DNA of 64,000 nucleotides from Owenweeksia sp. (GTDB lineage Bacteria > Bacteroidota > Bacteroidia > Flavobacteriales > Schleiferiaceae): positions 62,001 to 126,000 of the forward strand of contig NZNV01000001.1 of NCBI GenBank assembly GCA_002695025.1, read 5' to 3'. The position numbers and the translations under genes were made by a program. Positions 9,354 to 18,010 of this stretch are shown piece after piece. The notes under the pieces were generated by a model. It ran no database searches. It saw nothing but the letters and a program-made list of their open reading frames with translations, and had not been told where the DNA came from. Every line of letters starts with the position of its first letter. The stretch's first letter is position 1.

Positions 9354-9857
9354 ATGTCAAAATCAGAATTCGGAAGTCTGATACTGTCGCACCAGAGCTT
9401 CCTCCAACAACTGGCCATGAAATTGACAAAGAGTTTTGAAGACTCCAATGACCTCATGCAGGAAACTTACTTCAAAGCTTTAAAGAACAAGGATAAGTTT
9501 CAGGAAGGTACCAACATCAAAGGATGGTTATATACCATTATGAAGAATACCTTCATCAACGCTTATCGCAAAAAGAAAAACCAAAACACCTTTGTTGATG
9601 AAACCGATAATAAATATTTCATCAATATGGGAGAAACTGAGAAATCGGTTCAGACCGATGCCGTTGTGGATAGGGAGTATATGATGAAACAGATCAACTC
9701 AGTGGAAAAAACCTATGTAGAAACCTTCATGATGTACTACAATGGGTATAAATATGAAGAAATCGCTGAGATCCTGGAAATTCCTCTAGGCACGGTTAAA
9801 AGTCGTATCTTCCTGGCAAGGAGGAAAATGATGGATAAGCTTAAAGATTATCGCTAA
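9354..9857 (+). CDS. ECF-type RNA polymerase sigma factor
   Basis: A 167-residue ECF sigma factor. Region 2 spans about 10-85 (SNDLMQETYFKALKNKDKF, then IKGWLYTIMKNTFINAYRK). Region 4 spans about 110-165, with the helix-turn-helix KYEEIAEILEIPLGTVKSRI. No anti-sigma gene lies next to it; the following gene is crtI, 20 bases downstream. Its position between a CarH-like MerR gene and carotenoid genes resembles other light-response circuits in which a repressor controls a sigma factor that activates further genes. Its target promoters are not identified here. Confidence 0.9.
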   Translation: MSKSEFGSLILSHQSFLQQLAMKLTKSFEDSNDLMQETYFKALKNKDKFQEGTNIKGWLYTIMKNTFINAYRKKKNQNTFVDETDNKYFINMGETEKSVQTDAVVDREYMMKQINSVEKTYVETFMMYYNGYKYEEIAEILEIPLGTVKSRIFLARRKMMDKLKDYR

Positions 9858-9877
9858 TAGTATTGCAGCGTTAAAAT

Positions 9878-11374
9878 ATGAAGAAAAAGGTCATCGTAAT
9901 TGGATCAGGTTTCGCTGGCCTTTCAGCTGCAACTTCATTAGCCGATAAAGGTTTTTCTGTACAATTACTGGAAAAAAATGACCAGCCCGGAGGACGGGCC
10001 AGGTCATTTTTTGATGAGGGGTATACCTTTGATATGGGACCCAGCTGGTACTGGATGCCCGATGTTTTTGAATCCTATTTCAATCGCTTCGGGAAATCAG
10101 TCTCTGATTATTATGAACTCATCCGCCTGGATCCTTCCTACAGGGTTTATTACGGTGAAAATGATTACCTGGATATTCCGGCTTCGTTGAAGGAGTTATA
10201 TGCGATTTTTGAGAGTATTGAAAAGGGTAGTAGTGAAAAACTACGGAGATTCCTGTCAGACTCAGCCTATAAATACGAGATAGGGATTCGCGACCTGGTG
10301 TATAAACCCGGCCGGAGCCTTCTTGAATTTGCCGATGCCCGGATCCTCAAAGGGTTCTTTCAACTGGACCTTTTGAAATCCATGCGTACCTATGTACACA
10401 GTAATTTCAAAAATCCCCGTATCCGCCAGTTAATGGAGTTTCCCATTCTGTTTTTAGGCGGAACCCCAGCCAATACTCCCGCCCTTTATAGTCTCATGAA
10501 TTATGCGGATATGGCTTTGGGTACGTGGTATCCGAAAGGAGGCATGTACAAGATCGTGGAAGCTATGGTTTCGCTGGCGGAGGAAAAGGGAGTGGAAATT
10601 ATTACCAATGCCGAAGTACATGGTATAGAGGTGAATGCTTCCAAAATGGCGGAGCGGGTGATTACTAGCAAAGGGGATTATGAAGCCGATATTATTGTGG
10701 CAGGGGCTGATTATCACCATGTGGAACAACATCTCCTGGAGCCTGCCCATCGCAGATATTCCGAAAAGTATTGGGAAAACCGGAAAATGGCTCCTTCCTG
10801 TCTTATATTTTATATGGGTGTCCGCAAGAAACTGGAGGGCATCAAACACCATAATCTCTTTTTTGACAAGGATTTTGATCAACATGCCAGGGATATCTAT
10901 GATCATCCGCAATGGCCTGAAAATCCACTGTTTTATGTTTCAGCTACTTCAAAAACCGAAACCGAAACCGCACCAGCCGGATGTGAGAATTTGTTTGTAT
11001 TGATGCCGGTTGCTCCCGGTCTCGATGATGACCACTTTGTACGGGAAAAATATTACGACCGGATCATGAACCGCATGGAGATCCTTACAAACCAGAGCAT
11101 TATTGATTTCGTAGATTATAGAAAATCATACGCACACTCCGATTTTATCTCGGACTATAATGCCTTCAAAGGTAACGCCTATGGTTTAGCCAATACACTA
11201 AAACAGACTGCAATACTGAAACCCTCCCTCAAAAGCTCAAAGGTGCACAACCTTTATTATACCGGGCAGTTAACCGTTCCGGGCCCGGGCGTGCCTCCTG
11301 CACTTATATCAGGACAGGTAGTAGCCGGAGAAGTGGAGAAGGATTTTGCAGGCCCTAACAAAATTGCGATATGA
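9878..11374 (+). CDS. crtI: Phytoene desaturase (CrtI family)
   Basis: A 498-residue FAD-dependent oxidoreductase that introduces double bases into phytoene on the way to neurosporene or lycopene. The N terminus has the dinucleotide-binding motif VIGSGFAGLSAATSLADKG and the following LLEKNDQPGGRARSF. The C terminus carries the CrtI signature TGQLTVPGPGVPPALISGQ. Length and both motifs are normal for the family. It lies 20 bases after the ECF gene and overlaps crtB by ATGA, so it is in the same operon. A related desaturase or isomerase of the family cannot be excluded, but the adjacent phytoene synthase makes CrtI by far the best reading. Confidence 0.93.
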   Translation: MKKKVIVIGSGFAGLSAATSLADKGFSVQLLEKNDQPGGRARSFFDEGYTFDMGPSWYWMPDVFESYFNRFGKSVSDYYELIRLDPSYRVYYGENDYLDIPASLKELYAIFESIEKGSSEKLRRFLSDSAYKYEIGIRDLVYKPGRSLLEFADARILKGFFQLDLLKSMRTYVHSNFKNPRIRQLMEFPILFLGGTPANTPALYSLMNYADMALGTWYPKGGMYKIVEAMVSLAEEKGVEIITNAEVHGIEVNASKMAERVITSKGDYEADIIVAGADYHHVEQHLLEPAHRRYSEKYWENRKMAPSCLIFYMGVRKKLEGIKHHNLFFDKDFDQHARDIYDHPQWPENPLFYVSATSKTETETAPAGCENLFVLMPVAPGLDDDHFVREKYYDRIMNRMEILTNQSIIDFVDYRKSYAHSDFISDYNAFKGNAYGLANTLKQTAILKPSLKSSKVHNLYYTGQLTVPGPGVPPALISGQVVAGEVEKDFAGPNKIAI

Positions 11375-12207
11375 AAGCTCTCTTCGACAAAGTATCCCAG
11401 CGCACCAGTAAAATGGTAACAACCAGTTACAGTACCTCCTTTTCCCTGGGAATATTCTTCCTGGACCGCACCTTGCATCAGCATATTTATGCTATCTATG
11501 GTTTTGTACGTTTTGCGGATGAGGTGGTGGATACCTTCCACGAACATGATAAAAAATGGCTTCTTGACAATTTCAGGGAGCAAACCTATGATGCCATTGA
11601 ACGGGGCATCAGTCTCAACCCGGTACTGAACTCATTCCAGGCTACGGTGAATGAGTTTAATATTGACCGGAACCTTATTGATACTTTCCTGAAGAGTATG
11701 GAAATGGATATCAATCCACGTGAATACGATTCCAGGAGCTACGATGAATACATACTCGGTTCAGCCGAAGTAGTGGGTCTTATGTGTCTCAAGGTCTTTT
11801 GTTACGGAGATCAGAAGCAATATGAAGCCCTGAGTCCTGAAGCTATGAAGCTAGGCTCTGCCTTTCAAAAGATCAACTTTTTAAGAGATCTTAATGCAGA
11901 TTATTACCACCTGGGCAGGATCTATTTTCCGGGAGTTGAGATTGATGAGTTCAATGATACGGTCAAATCGGAAATAGAGGCTGATATTGAAAAGGATTTC
12001 CGCAAGGGGTATGAAGGCATTCTTAAACTGCCTAAAAAGGCTCGCTTTGGAGTGTACATTGCGTATGTTTATTACTATGCTCTGTTTCAAAAGATTAAAG
12101 CTACACCCGCCCAGGTAATACTGCAAAAACGGGTGAGAATTCCCAATTCCAATAAGTACGGTTTGCTGTTAAGTTCCTATTTTAGGCACAGTTTTAACCT
12201 CTTATAA
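11371..12207 (+). CDS. crtB: Phytoene synthase
   Basis: A 278-residue squalene/phytoene synthase-family enzyme that condenses two geranylgeranyl diphosphates into phytoene. The two aspartate-rich substrate motifs are visible: FADEVVDTFHEHD near residue 50 and FLRDLNADYYHLGRIYFP near 170. The N-terminal TTSYSTSFSLGIFFL is typical of bacterial CrtB. It overlaps crtI by ATGA, implying coupled translation. The IPP isomerase gene follows 13 bases downstream. No lycopene cyclase (crtY) or carotene hydroxylase (crtZ), which often follow crtB in related bacteria, is seen in the window. Confidence 0.93.
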   Translation: MKALFDKVSQRTSKMVTTSYSTSFSLGIFFLDRTLHQHIYAIYGFVRFADEVVDTFHEHDKKWLLDNFREQTYDAIERGISLNPVLNSFQATVNEFNIDRNLIDTFLKSMEMDINPREYDSRSYDEYILGSAEVVGLMCLKVFCYGDQKQYEALSPEAMKLGSAFQKINFLRDLNADYYHLGRIYFPGVEIDEFNDTVKSEIEADIEKDFRKGYEGILKLPKKARFGVYIAYVYYYALFQKIKATPAQVILQKRVRIPNSNKYGLLLSSYFRHSFNLL

Positions 12208-12220
12208 AGATTTCCCCTTC

Positions 12221-12748
12221 ATGATTGAAAATGTAGTCCTTGTGGACGAACATGATAATGAGCTTGGCCTGATGGAGAAGATGGAAGCTCACCGGCAGGG
12301 ATTGTTGCATCGCGCATTTTCTGTTTTTATACTGAACAGTAATGGCGAGCTGATGATGCAGCAAAGAGCCTTTCATAAATACCATTCCGGAGGTTTGTGG
12401 ACCAATACCTGTTGCAGTCATCCACGCCATAATGAGCGGCCGGAAGACGCTGCCCACCGAAGGTTACAGGAGGAAATGGGTTTTGATTGCCCTCTTAACA
12501 AACTTTTTGACTTTGTATACCGGGCGGAGTTTGACAATGATATGACCGAACATGAGTTTGATCACCTTTACGTGGGGTATTCAGATAGCACTCCCCGCAT
12601 AAACCCGGATGAAGTGGCGAGCTGGAAATGGATGAGCCTGGAAGAGCTGGAGCGGGATATGGCCGTTAATTCAGATGATTATACCGAGTGGTTCAAGATT
12701 ATCTTCAACCGTTTTGTAGAGAAATTAAAGGAAGGGTCTTGGAAGTAA
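12221..12748 (+). CDS. idi: Isopentenyl-diphosphate delta-isomerase, type I
   Basis: A 175-residue Nudix-fold isomerase that interconverts IPP and DMAPP. The catalytic cysteine lies in NTCCSHPRHNE, and the Nudix-like segment is AAHRRLQEEMGFDC. The catalytic glutamate region is MTEHEFDHLYVG. Length is normal for type I Idi. It balances the isoprenoid precursors used by the upstream phytoene synthase, which fits its place in the pigment operon. The pterin synthase gene starts inside its 3' end. Confidence 0.93.
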   Translation: MIENVVLVDEHDNELGLMEKMEAHRQGLLHRAFSVFILNSNGELMMQQRAFHKYHSGGLWTNTCCSHPRHNERPEDAAHRRLQEEMGFDCPLNKLFDFVYRAEFDNDMTEHEFDHLYVGYSDSTPRINPDEVASWKWMSLEELERDMAVNSDDYTEWFKIIFNRFVEKLKEGSWK

Positions 12749-13149
12749 CGGTAAACAGGCATGCTCACTTTAATGCCGCGCACCGGCTTTTTAACCCGGC
12801 ATGGGACGATGCCAAAAATTCGGCCGTATTCGGCAAATGTTCCAACCCCAGGTACCACGGCCATAATTATGAATTGATAGTTTCCGTAACCGGGCCGGTG
12901 GACCCGGAAACCGGCTATGTGGTGGATATGGGCTGGCTTAAGGAATTGATTACCGAAAGGGTTGAGGAGTACCTGGATCATAAAAACCTAAATGAGGAAG
13001 TGGATGATTTTGCTTCTCTGAATCCTACGGTTGAAAATATTGCTGTTGTGATCTGGAAACGCCTTAGGCCAAAGCTGGATCTAAAGTATAAGCTCAAAGT
13101 TACACTCTACGAAACCCCCCGCAATTTTGCCGAGTACAGTGGGACTTAA
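12739..13149 (+). CDS. 6-pyruvoyl-tetrahydropterin synthase, eukaryote-like (PTPS-I)
   Basis: The start is set at TTG 12739, ten bases inside idi and preceded by the purine-rich AAAGGAAGG; an in-frame ATG at 12688 would add residues that only read idi in another frame. The 136-residue protein has zinc ligands His15, His40 and His42 and the catalytic Cys34 in FGKCSNPRYHGHNYEL. The spacing C-x5-HGH, VDPETGYVVD, LDHKNLN and TLYETPRNF is much closer to animal PTPS than to the QueD form (C-x3-HGH) used for queuosine. PTPS converts dihydroneopterin triphosphate to 6-pyruvoyl-tetrahydropterin, the biopterin precursor. It sits between idi and an SDR gene, with the photolyase gene next. A tetrahydropterin product is likely but unproven. 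Confidence 0.87.
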   Translation: MEVTVNRHAHFNAAHRLFNPAWDDAKNSAVFGKCSNPRYHGHNYELIVSVTGPVDPETGYVVDMGWLKELITERVEEYLDHKNLNEEVDDFASLNPTVENIAVVIWKRLRPKLDLKYKLKVTLYETPRNFAEYSGT

Positions 13150-13196
13150 AGTGCGGACTTTTTAATTGATCCAACTCTTTAAACTAAAACCAAACT

Positions 13197-13895
13197 GTGA
13201 AACACGTTTTAGTAATTGGTGGTAGTTCCGGTATAGGCAAACAACTGGTTCACGACCTTCATGAAAAAGGCTACGCCATCACTATAGCTTCGCGTTCAGC
13301 CAAAAAAGCAGAAGGTTTACCCAATGGTGTTCAAAGGCAGGAATATGATGTGACGGGCAACTCTCAACTTGAAGTTCCTGAAGAGTTACATGGCTTGGTT
13401 TATTGTCCGGGCACCATCAATCTGCGTCCTTTTGAACGTATATCTATGGACAACCTGCAGCACGAGTTACAGATTAATTATTTGGGAGCTGTAAAAGTTA
13501 TTCAGCAATGTGTGAAGGCTCTTAAAAAGTCGGGGCAGGGAAGCGTAGTTCTGTTCAGCACGGTAGCCGTACAAACCGGTATGCCCTTTCATAGTAGCAT
13601 AAGTGCAGCAAAAGGAGCTGTAGAAGGTTTAACCCGCAGCTTGGCTGCAGAGTATGCCCCAGCCATTCGATTTAATGCTGTGGCGCCTTCTCTTACGGAT
13701 ACACCACTGGCAGAGGGACTGCTTTCCAACCATAAAAAGCGGGAGGCTAACGCCAGTCGTCATCCCTTAAAAAGGGTGGGGGAAGCCAGGGATACTAGTA
13801 AAATGGCTTGTTATCTTTTAAGTGATGATGCACGATGGATAAGTGGCCAGGTGTTTAAAGTAGATGGGGGAATGTCTGACCTGCGAACCCTTTAA
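13197..13895 (+). CDS. Short-chain dehydrogenase/reductase lacking the catalytic tyrosine
   Basis: A 232-residue SDR with a GTG start. The NAD(P)-binding loop is VIGGSSGIGK, the middle motif is LVYCPGTINL (in place of NNAG), and the C terminus is ISGQVFKVDGGMSDL. The catalytic region reads FSTVAVQTGMPFHSSISAAKG: Ser121 and Lys139 are present, but position 135, normally Tyr of YxxxK, is Ile. It may be a divergent SDR using another proton donor, or it may bind substrate without reducing it. It follows the PTPS gene, where a sepiapterin-reductase-like step would complete tetrahydrobiopterin, and it directly precedes the photolyase gene. The substrate is inferred from context only. Confidence 0.8.
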   Translation: MKHVLVIGGSSGIGKQLVHDLHEKGYAITIASRSAKKAEGLPNGVQRQEYDVTGNSQLEVPEELHGLVYCPGTINLRPFERISMDNLQHELQINYLGAVKVIQQCVKALKKSGQGSVVLFSTVAVQTGMPFHSSISAAKGAVEGLTRSLAAEYAPAIRFNAVAPSLTDTPLAEGLLSNHKKREANASRHPLKRVGEARDTSKMACYLLSDDARWISGQVFKVDGGMSDLRTL

Positions 13896-13897
13896 GT

Positions 13898-15211
13898 ATG
13901 GCCAGTTCAACTGATGCGGTTGCGGTTTTCTGGTTTAGGAGAGATCTACGGCTTCATGACAATGCCGGGTTGTACCATGCTCTTCGTTCAGGATATAAGG
14001 TACTTCCGGTATTTATCTTTGACTCAGACATCCTCGATAAACTGGACAATAAAGAGGATCGCAGGCTTACTTTTATTCATCAGGAAGTAGAGCGGTTAAA
14101 CCGTGAACTGCGACAGGAATGGAAATCAGGTTTAAAAGTATACCATGGTAAGCCTATAGGGGTGTACCGGCAACTACTGAAGGATTTTGCGATAAAGACT
14201 GTTTTCTGCAACCGCGATTATGAACCCTATGCACGCCAGCGTGATAAGGAGATCTATGAATTTCTGAACAGTGAGGGTGTAAGTTTGAAAGGGTATAAGG
14301 ATCAGGTGATTTTTGATAAGTACGAAGTGGTCAAAGATGACGGTAAGCCCTATACCGTATACACTCCCTATATGCGTAAGTGGAAATCCAGGCTCCATGA
14401 TTTTTACCTGAGGAGTTACCCCACCTTGAAATATGCAGAAAATTTCCTGCAACTGGATGAGCAGCAGTTACCCCCTTTGGAAGAAATGGGTTTTACGACT
14501 GTGGAGTTTGACTTTCCTACTCGAGATATAGATCAGGAAGTAATCAATACATACCATAAAACCCGTGATGTGCCGGCCATTAAAGGCACCAGTCGTATGA
14601 GCCTGCACTTGCGTTTTGGAACCGTGAGTATACGTGAGCTGGCACGTGTCGGCCAACAGGAAAACGAGAAATATTTTAATGAATTGATCTGGCGGGATTT
14701 TTACCAGATGATATTGTATCATTTTCCTCATACGGTTGAAAATTCATTTCGTCCGGCCTATGATCATATACGATGGGAGAATAAGGAGGAATACTTCCAT
14801 AAATGGAAAGAGGGGAAAACCGGTTATCCTTTGGTGGATGCCGGTATGCGGGAGCTTTCCACTACCGGCTTTATGCACAATCGGATCCGTATGGTGGTGG
14901 CCAGCTTTTTAACCAAGCATTTGTTGATAGACTGGCGCTGGGGAGAAGCTTGGTTTGCTGAGAAACTACTGGATTATGAGCAGGCGTCCAACGTGGGTGG
15001 CTGGCAATGGGCAGCGGGCAGCGGTGTGGATGCCGCCCCTTATTTCCGGGTTTTTAATCCGGCTCTTCAACTGCAGAAGTTTGATCCTGATTATAAATAC
15101 GTTAAACAATATGTGCCGGAATACGGTACAGCGCACTACCCGGAGCCCATTGTAGATCACAAGGAAGCGCGGGAAAGAGCTATTCAGCGTTTTAAGGAAG
15201 CACTTTCCTAA
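13898..15211 (+). CDS. phrB: Deoxyribodipyrimidine photolyase, class I
   Basis: A 437-residue photolyase/cryptochrome-family flavoprotein that repairs UV-induced pyrimidine dimers using blue light. The N-terminal alpha/beta antenna domain begins VFWFRRDLRLHDNAG. The FAD domain contains TSRMSLHLRFGTVSIREL, ELIWRDFYQMIL, GYPLVDAGMREL and ASNVGGWQWAAGSGVDAAPY, the last holding part of the tryptophan electron chain. This pattern fits class I CPD photolyases, although a cryptochrome role cannot be excluded. It begins 2 bases after the SDR gene. Class I enzymes carry a second, light-harvesting chromophore, often a folate or other pterin or deazaflavin, which makes the adjacent PTPS gene notable. 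It ends overlapping the convergent manC-like gene by 4 bases. Confidence 0.93.
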   Translation: MASSTDAVAVFWFRRDLRLHDNAGLYHALRSGYKVLPVFIFDSDILDKLDNKEDRRLTFIHQEVERLNRELRQEWKSGLKVYHGKPIGVYRQLLKDFAIKTVFCNRDYEPYARQRDKEIYEFLNSEGVSLKGYKDQVIFDKYEVVKDDGKPYTVYTPYMRKWKSRLHDFYLRSYPTLKYAENFLQLDEQQLPPLEEMGFTTVEFDFPTRDIDQEVINTYHKTRDVPAIKGTSRMSLHLRFGTVSIRELARVGQQENEKYFNELIWRDFYQMILYHFPHTVENSFRPAYDHIRWENKEEYFHKWKEGKTGYPLVDAGMRELSTTGFMHNRIRMVVASFLTKHLLIDWRWGEAWFAEKLLDYEQASNVGGWQWAAGSGVDAAPYFRVFNPALQLQKFDPDYKYVKQYVPEYGTAHYPEPIVDHKEARERAIQRFKEALS

Positions 15212-16293
15212 AGGTGCTGGTCTCCGTGCTTCAGCTTGATATCGTTTACAAATGATTTGATGAGCTGCTCGTGTTCCCGTTTACAGATAAGGAGGCTATC
15301 ACCTTCGTCCACTACGATAAAATTATTCAAACCTTCTATTACAGCCAGCTTGTCTTTCGGTACCCGTATAAGGTTTCCGCTGCTGTCATATGTCATGGTT
15401 TTCTTGTTGTAGATAACGTTTTCGTTCTCATCCTGATCAGAAAGCTGGTACAGGCTGCCCCAGGTACCAAGGTCGCTCCAGCCGAATTCAGAAGGTATGA
15501 CAAAAACATCTTTTGATTTTTCCATCAAGCCGTAGTCAATGGATTCATTCTGACAGGTGGGATAAATTTTTTCTACAAATGCTTTTTCTTCACTGGTACC
15601 AAAGTGTTCACTGCCTTGCTCAAAAGTGGCGTAAATATCATGCATGTGAATGTCCATCTCCTGCATTACCGTGGGAACAGACCAGATAAAGATCCCCGAA
15701 TTCCAGAGGAAATCGCCACTGTCTATAAACTGCTGCGCCATTTCCTCATTAGGCTTTTCGGTAAAGGTTTTCACTTTTTTCACTTCACCATCGGTTTCCT
15801 CTTCCTGGTCAACAAATTGTATATAACCGTAGCCCGTATCCGGGCGGTGCGGCTTTATACCCAGGGTGAAGAGGTATGGTTTTTCCGCTGCTATGCGGAT
15901 AGCCTTTTTAGCGATGCGGGTAAATTCATCCTCATTCGAAACCAGGTGATCCGAAGGAGCTATTAGCATGACCGCTTCCGGATCCTTACTTTGTATATGA
16001 AAAGCCGCGTAAGCTATACAAGGTGCCGTATTACGCCTGGCAGGCTCGGCAATAATGTTTTCCACGGGTAAGCCATTCAGTTGCTTTGATACCAGCTTTT
16101 TATAATTTTTATGGGTAACTACCAGTATCCTGGAGGGGTCCGTAATCTTTTGTAACCTCCGGTAGGTTTGCTGCAGCAAGGTTTCACCGGTGCCTAGTAT
16201 ATCGTGAAATTGTTTAGGAAGTTGAGTTGTACTTACCGGCCAGAAACGACTCCCTATGCCTCCGGCCATTATCACACAGTACGTATCGCTCAT
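15208..16293 (-). CDS. Mannose-1-phosphate guanylyltransferase
   Basis: A 361-residue nucleotidyltransferase that makes GDP-mannose from mannose-1-phosphate and GTP for surface polysaccharide or glycosylation. The signature is VIMAGGIGSRFWPVSTTQLPKQF at the N terminus (Gly-rich loop and PK lysine), with FTEKPNEE and WNSGIFIW further on. The start is placed at the ATG at 16293; a longer frame to 16332 adds 13 residues ahead of the conserved N terminus. There is no C-terminal isomerase domain, so it is the short monofunctional form. A CAAATTTG element at 16305-16298 next to the start could be its -7 box with one mismatch. It converges on the photolyase gene. Confidence 0.9.
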   Translation of the reverse strand: MSDTYCVIMAGGIGSRFWPVSTTQLPKQFHDILGTGETLLQQTYRRLQKITDPSRILVVTHKNYKKLVSKQLNGLPVENIIAEPARRNTAPCIAYAAFHIQSKDPEAVMLIAPSDHLVSNEDEFTRIAKKAIRIAAEKPYLFTLGIKPHRPDTGYGYIQFVDQEEETDGEVKKVKTFTEKPNEEMAQQFIDSGDFLWNSGIFIWSVPTVMQEMDIHMHDIYATFEQGSEHFGTSEEKAFVEKIYPTCQNESIDYGLMEKSKDVFVIPSEFGWSDLGTWGSLYQLSDQDENENVIYNKKTMTYDSSGNLIRVPKDKLAVIEGLNNFIVVDEGDSLLICKREHEQLIKSFVNDIKLKHGDQHL

Positions 16294-16424
16294 GATGCAA
16301 ATTTGTGATCGCGAAATTACAAATATGCCCATGGAATTAAGAAAAAATTACCACCACCATTTTTGTAAATTCGCAGTTTTGCTTGTGTGCATAGCCCACA
16401 GGCTGTTAACTAAACAGGAATCGG

Positions 16425-17006
16425 ATGTTGAATATAGTGTTGTTTGGCCCTCCCGGGGCAGGAAAAGGAACCCAATCTCAAAAGCTGGTAGAACAGTTTA
16501 ATCTTATACACCTTTCCACGGGTGATCTGCTTCGTTCAGAAATAAAGGCCGGTACTCAACTGGGTACAGAAGCCAAGGTGCTTATGGACCAGGGCAAGCT
16601 GGTGCCGGATGAAATTGTGATCGGCATGATCCGAAATAAGCTGGAAGCCAATCAGGATGCCGCAGGCTTTATATTTGATGGATTTCCCCGTACCGAAAAA
16701 CAAGCCGAGGCTTTGGATGACCTGCTTTCAGAAGAAGGCACTTCTATTACCATGATGCTGGCCCTGGAGGTTAATGAGGCGGAATTGATCAAACGCTTGC
16801 TGGAAAGAGGAAAAGATTCCGGCCGTGCTGATGATCAGGACGAAAAAGTGATCCGGGAGCGATTGAATGTGTACCAGGCGCAAACAGCCATACTGAAGGA
16901 GTATTATAAAAAGCAGGATAAGTTTGAAGGTGTAAACGGCTTAGGAACCATTGAGGAAGTTTTTGAACGCCTTTCCAATTCCATTACTGCCGCTAAGCAG
17001 AGCTAA
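16425..17006 (+). CDS. adk: Adenylate kinase
   Basis: A 193-residue enzyme that interconverts ATP plus AMP with two ADP. The P-loop is [15 protein letters not shown], the AMP-site segment is [12 protein letters not shown], and [14 protein letters not shown] follows. The LID segment ([13 protein letters not shown]) is the short form without zinc cysteines, common in Bacteroidota. The last base of its stop codon is the first base of the obg start codon (TAATG), so the two are translationally coupled. Confidence 0.95.
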   Translation: MLNIVLFGPPGAGKGTQSQKLVEQFNLIHLSTGDLLRSEIKAGTQLGTEAKVLMDQGKLVPDEIVIGMIRNKLEANQDAAGFIFDGFPRTEKQAEALDDLLSEEGTSITMMLALEVNEAELIKRLLERGKDSGRADDQDEKVIRERLNVYQAQTAILKEYYKKQDKFEGVNGLGTIEEVFERLSNSITAAKQS

Positions 17007-18010
17007 TGAATAGTAATTTTGTTGATTACGTAAAAATCCATGTGAAATCTGGTAAGGGAGGAGCAGGGTCAGCGCATTTGCACCGCGAAAAATACGTTCC
17101 TAAAGGAGGACCTGATGGCGGTGACGGTGGCCGTGGCGGACACATTATTGTGCGAGGTAATGCACAATACTGGACCTTGTTGCACCTCAAATACCGTAAG
17201 CATATCAAGGCCGGAGCCGGAGAGAATGGAAGCAAAAACCAAAGTACCGGAGCTCAGGGGCAGGATGAGATATTGGAAGTCCCGTTAGGAACCGTTGCCA
17301 AGGATGCTGAAACAGGGGAAATTCTCTTTGAAATTACGGAAGAGGGTGAAGAAAAAGTGTTGATGCAAGGCGGCCGGGGGGGACTGGGTAACGTGCATTT
17401 TAAGTCAGCTACTTTTCAAACCCCTCGCTTTGCCCAGCCCGGAGAACCTGCCGAAGAGGGGTGGCGTATACTGGAGCTCAAGGTGCTGGCAGACGTTGGT
17501 CTGGTAGGTTTTCCCAATGCGGGTAAATCCACCTTGCTTTCGGTATTGTCCGCTGCTAAGCCCGAAATTGCAGATTATCCCTTTACTACCCTGGTTCCTA
17601 ACCTGGGTATGGTTTCCTACCGTGATTACCGCTCTTTTGTGATGGCTGATATTCCTGGCATCATTGAAGGTGCCAGTGAGGGTAAAGGGCTCGGTCACCG
17701 TTTTTTGCGGCATATAGAGCGCAATGCGGCTTTGCTTTTCCTGGTGCCGGCTGATACGGAAGATATTGCTGGGGAGTATAATGTACTTCTCAGTGAACTG
17801 AAAAAGTACAACCCGGAATTGCTGGACAAAGACCGGCTGTTGGCGATCAGCAAGGCTGATATGCTGGATGATGAATTAAAAGCTCTTATCTCGGAGCAAA
17901 TGAAAAAGGACCTGCCTAAGGGTTTGGAATGGTTGTTTATTTCCAGCGTTAGCCAGCATAACCTGGGCACCCTGAAAGATAAACTCTGGAGTATTCTGAA
18001 TAAATCGTAA
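17006..18010 (+). CDS. obg: Obg-family GTPase
   Basis: A 334-residue ribosome-associated GTPase involved in late 50S assembly and stress control. The N-terminal Obg fold (about 1-160) is glycine-rich, with [20 protein letters not shown] and [13 protein letters not shown]. The G domain has G1 [10 protein letters not shown]3 [10 protein letters not shown] and G4 ISKADM. There is no C-terminal extension beyond the G domain. It overlaps both adk and the PAP2 gene by one base (TAATG), so the three genes form a coupled run. Confidence 0.95.
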   Translation: MNSNFVDYVKIHVKSGKGGAGSAHLHREKYVPKGGPDGGDGGRGGHIIVRGNAQYWTLLHLKYRKHIKAGAGENGSKNQSTGAQGQDEILEVPLGTVAKDAETGEILFEITEEGEEKVLMQGGRGGLGNVHFKSATFQTPRFAQPGEPAEEGWRILELKVLADVGLVGFPNAGKSTLLSVLSAAKPEIADYPFTTLVPNLGMVSYRDYRSFVMADIPGIIEGASEGKGLGHRFLRHIERNAALLFLVPADTEDIAGEYNVLLSELKKYNPELLDKDRLLAISKADMLDDELKALISEQMKKDLPKGLEWLFISSVSQHNLGTLKDKLWSILNKS

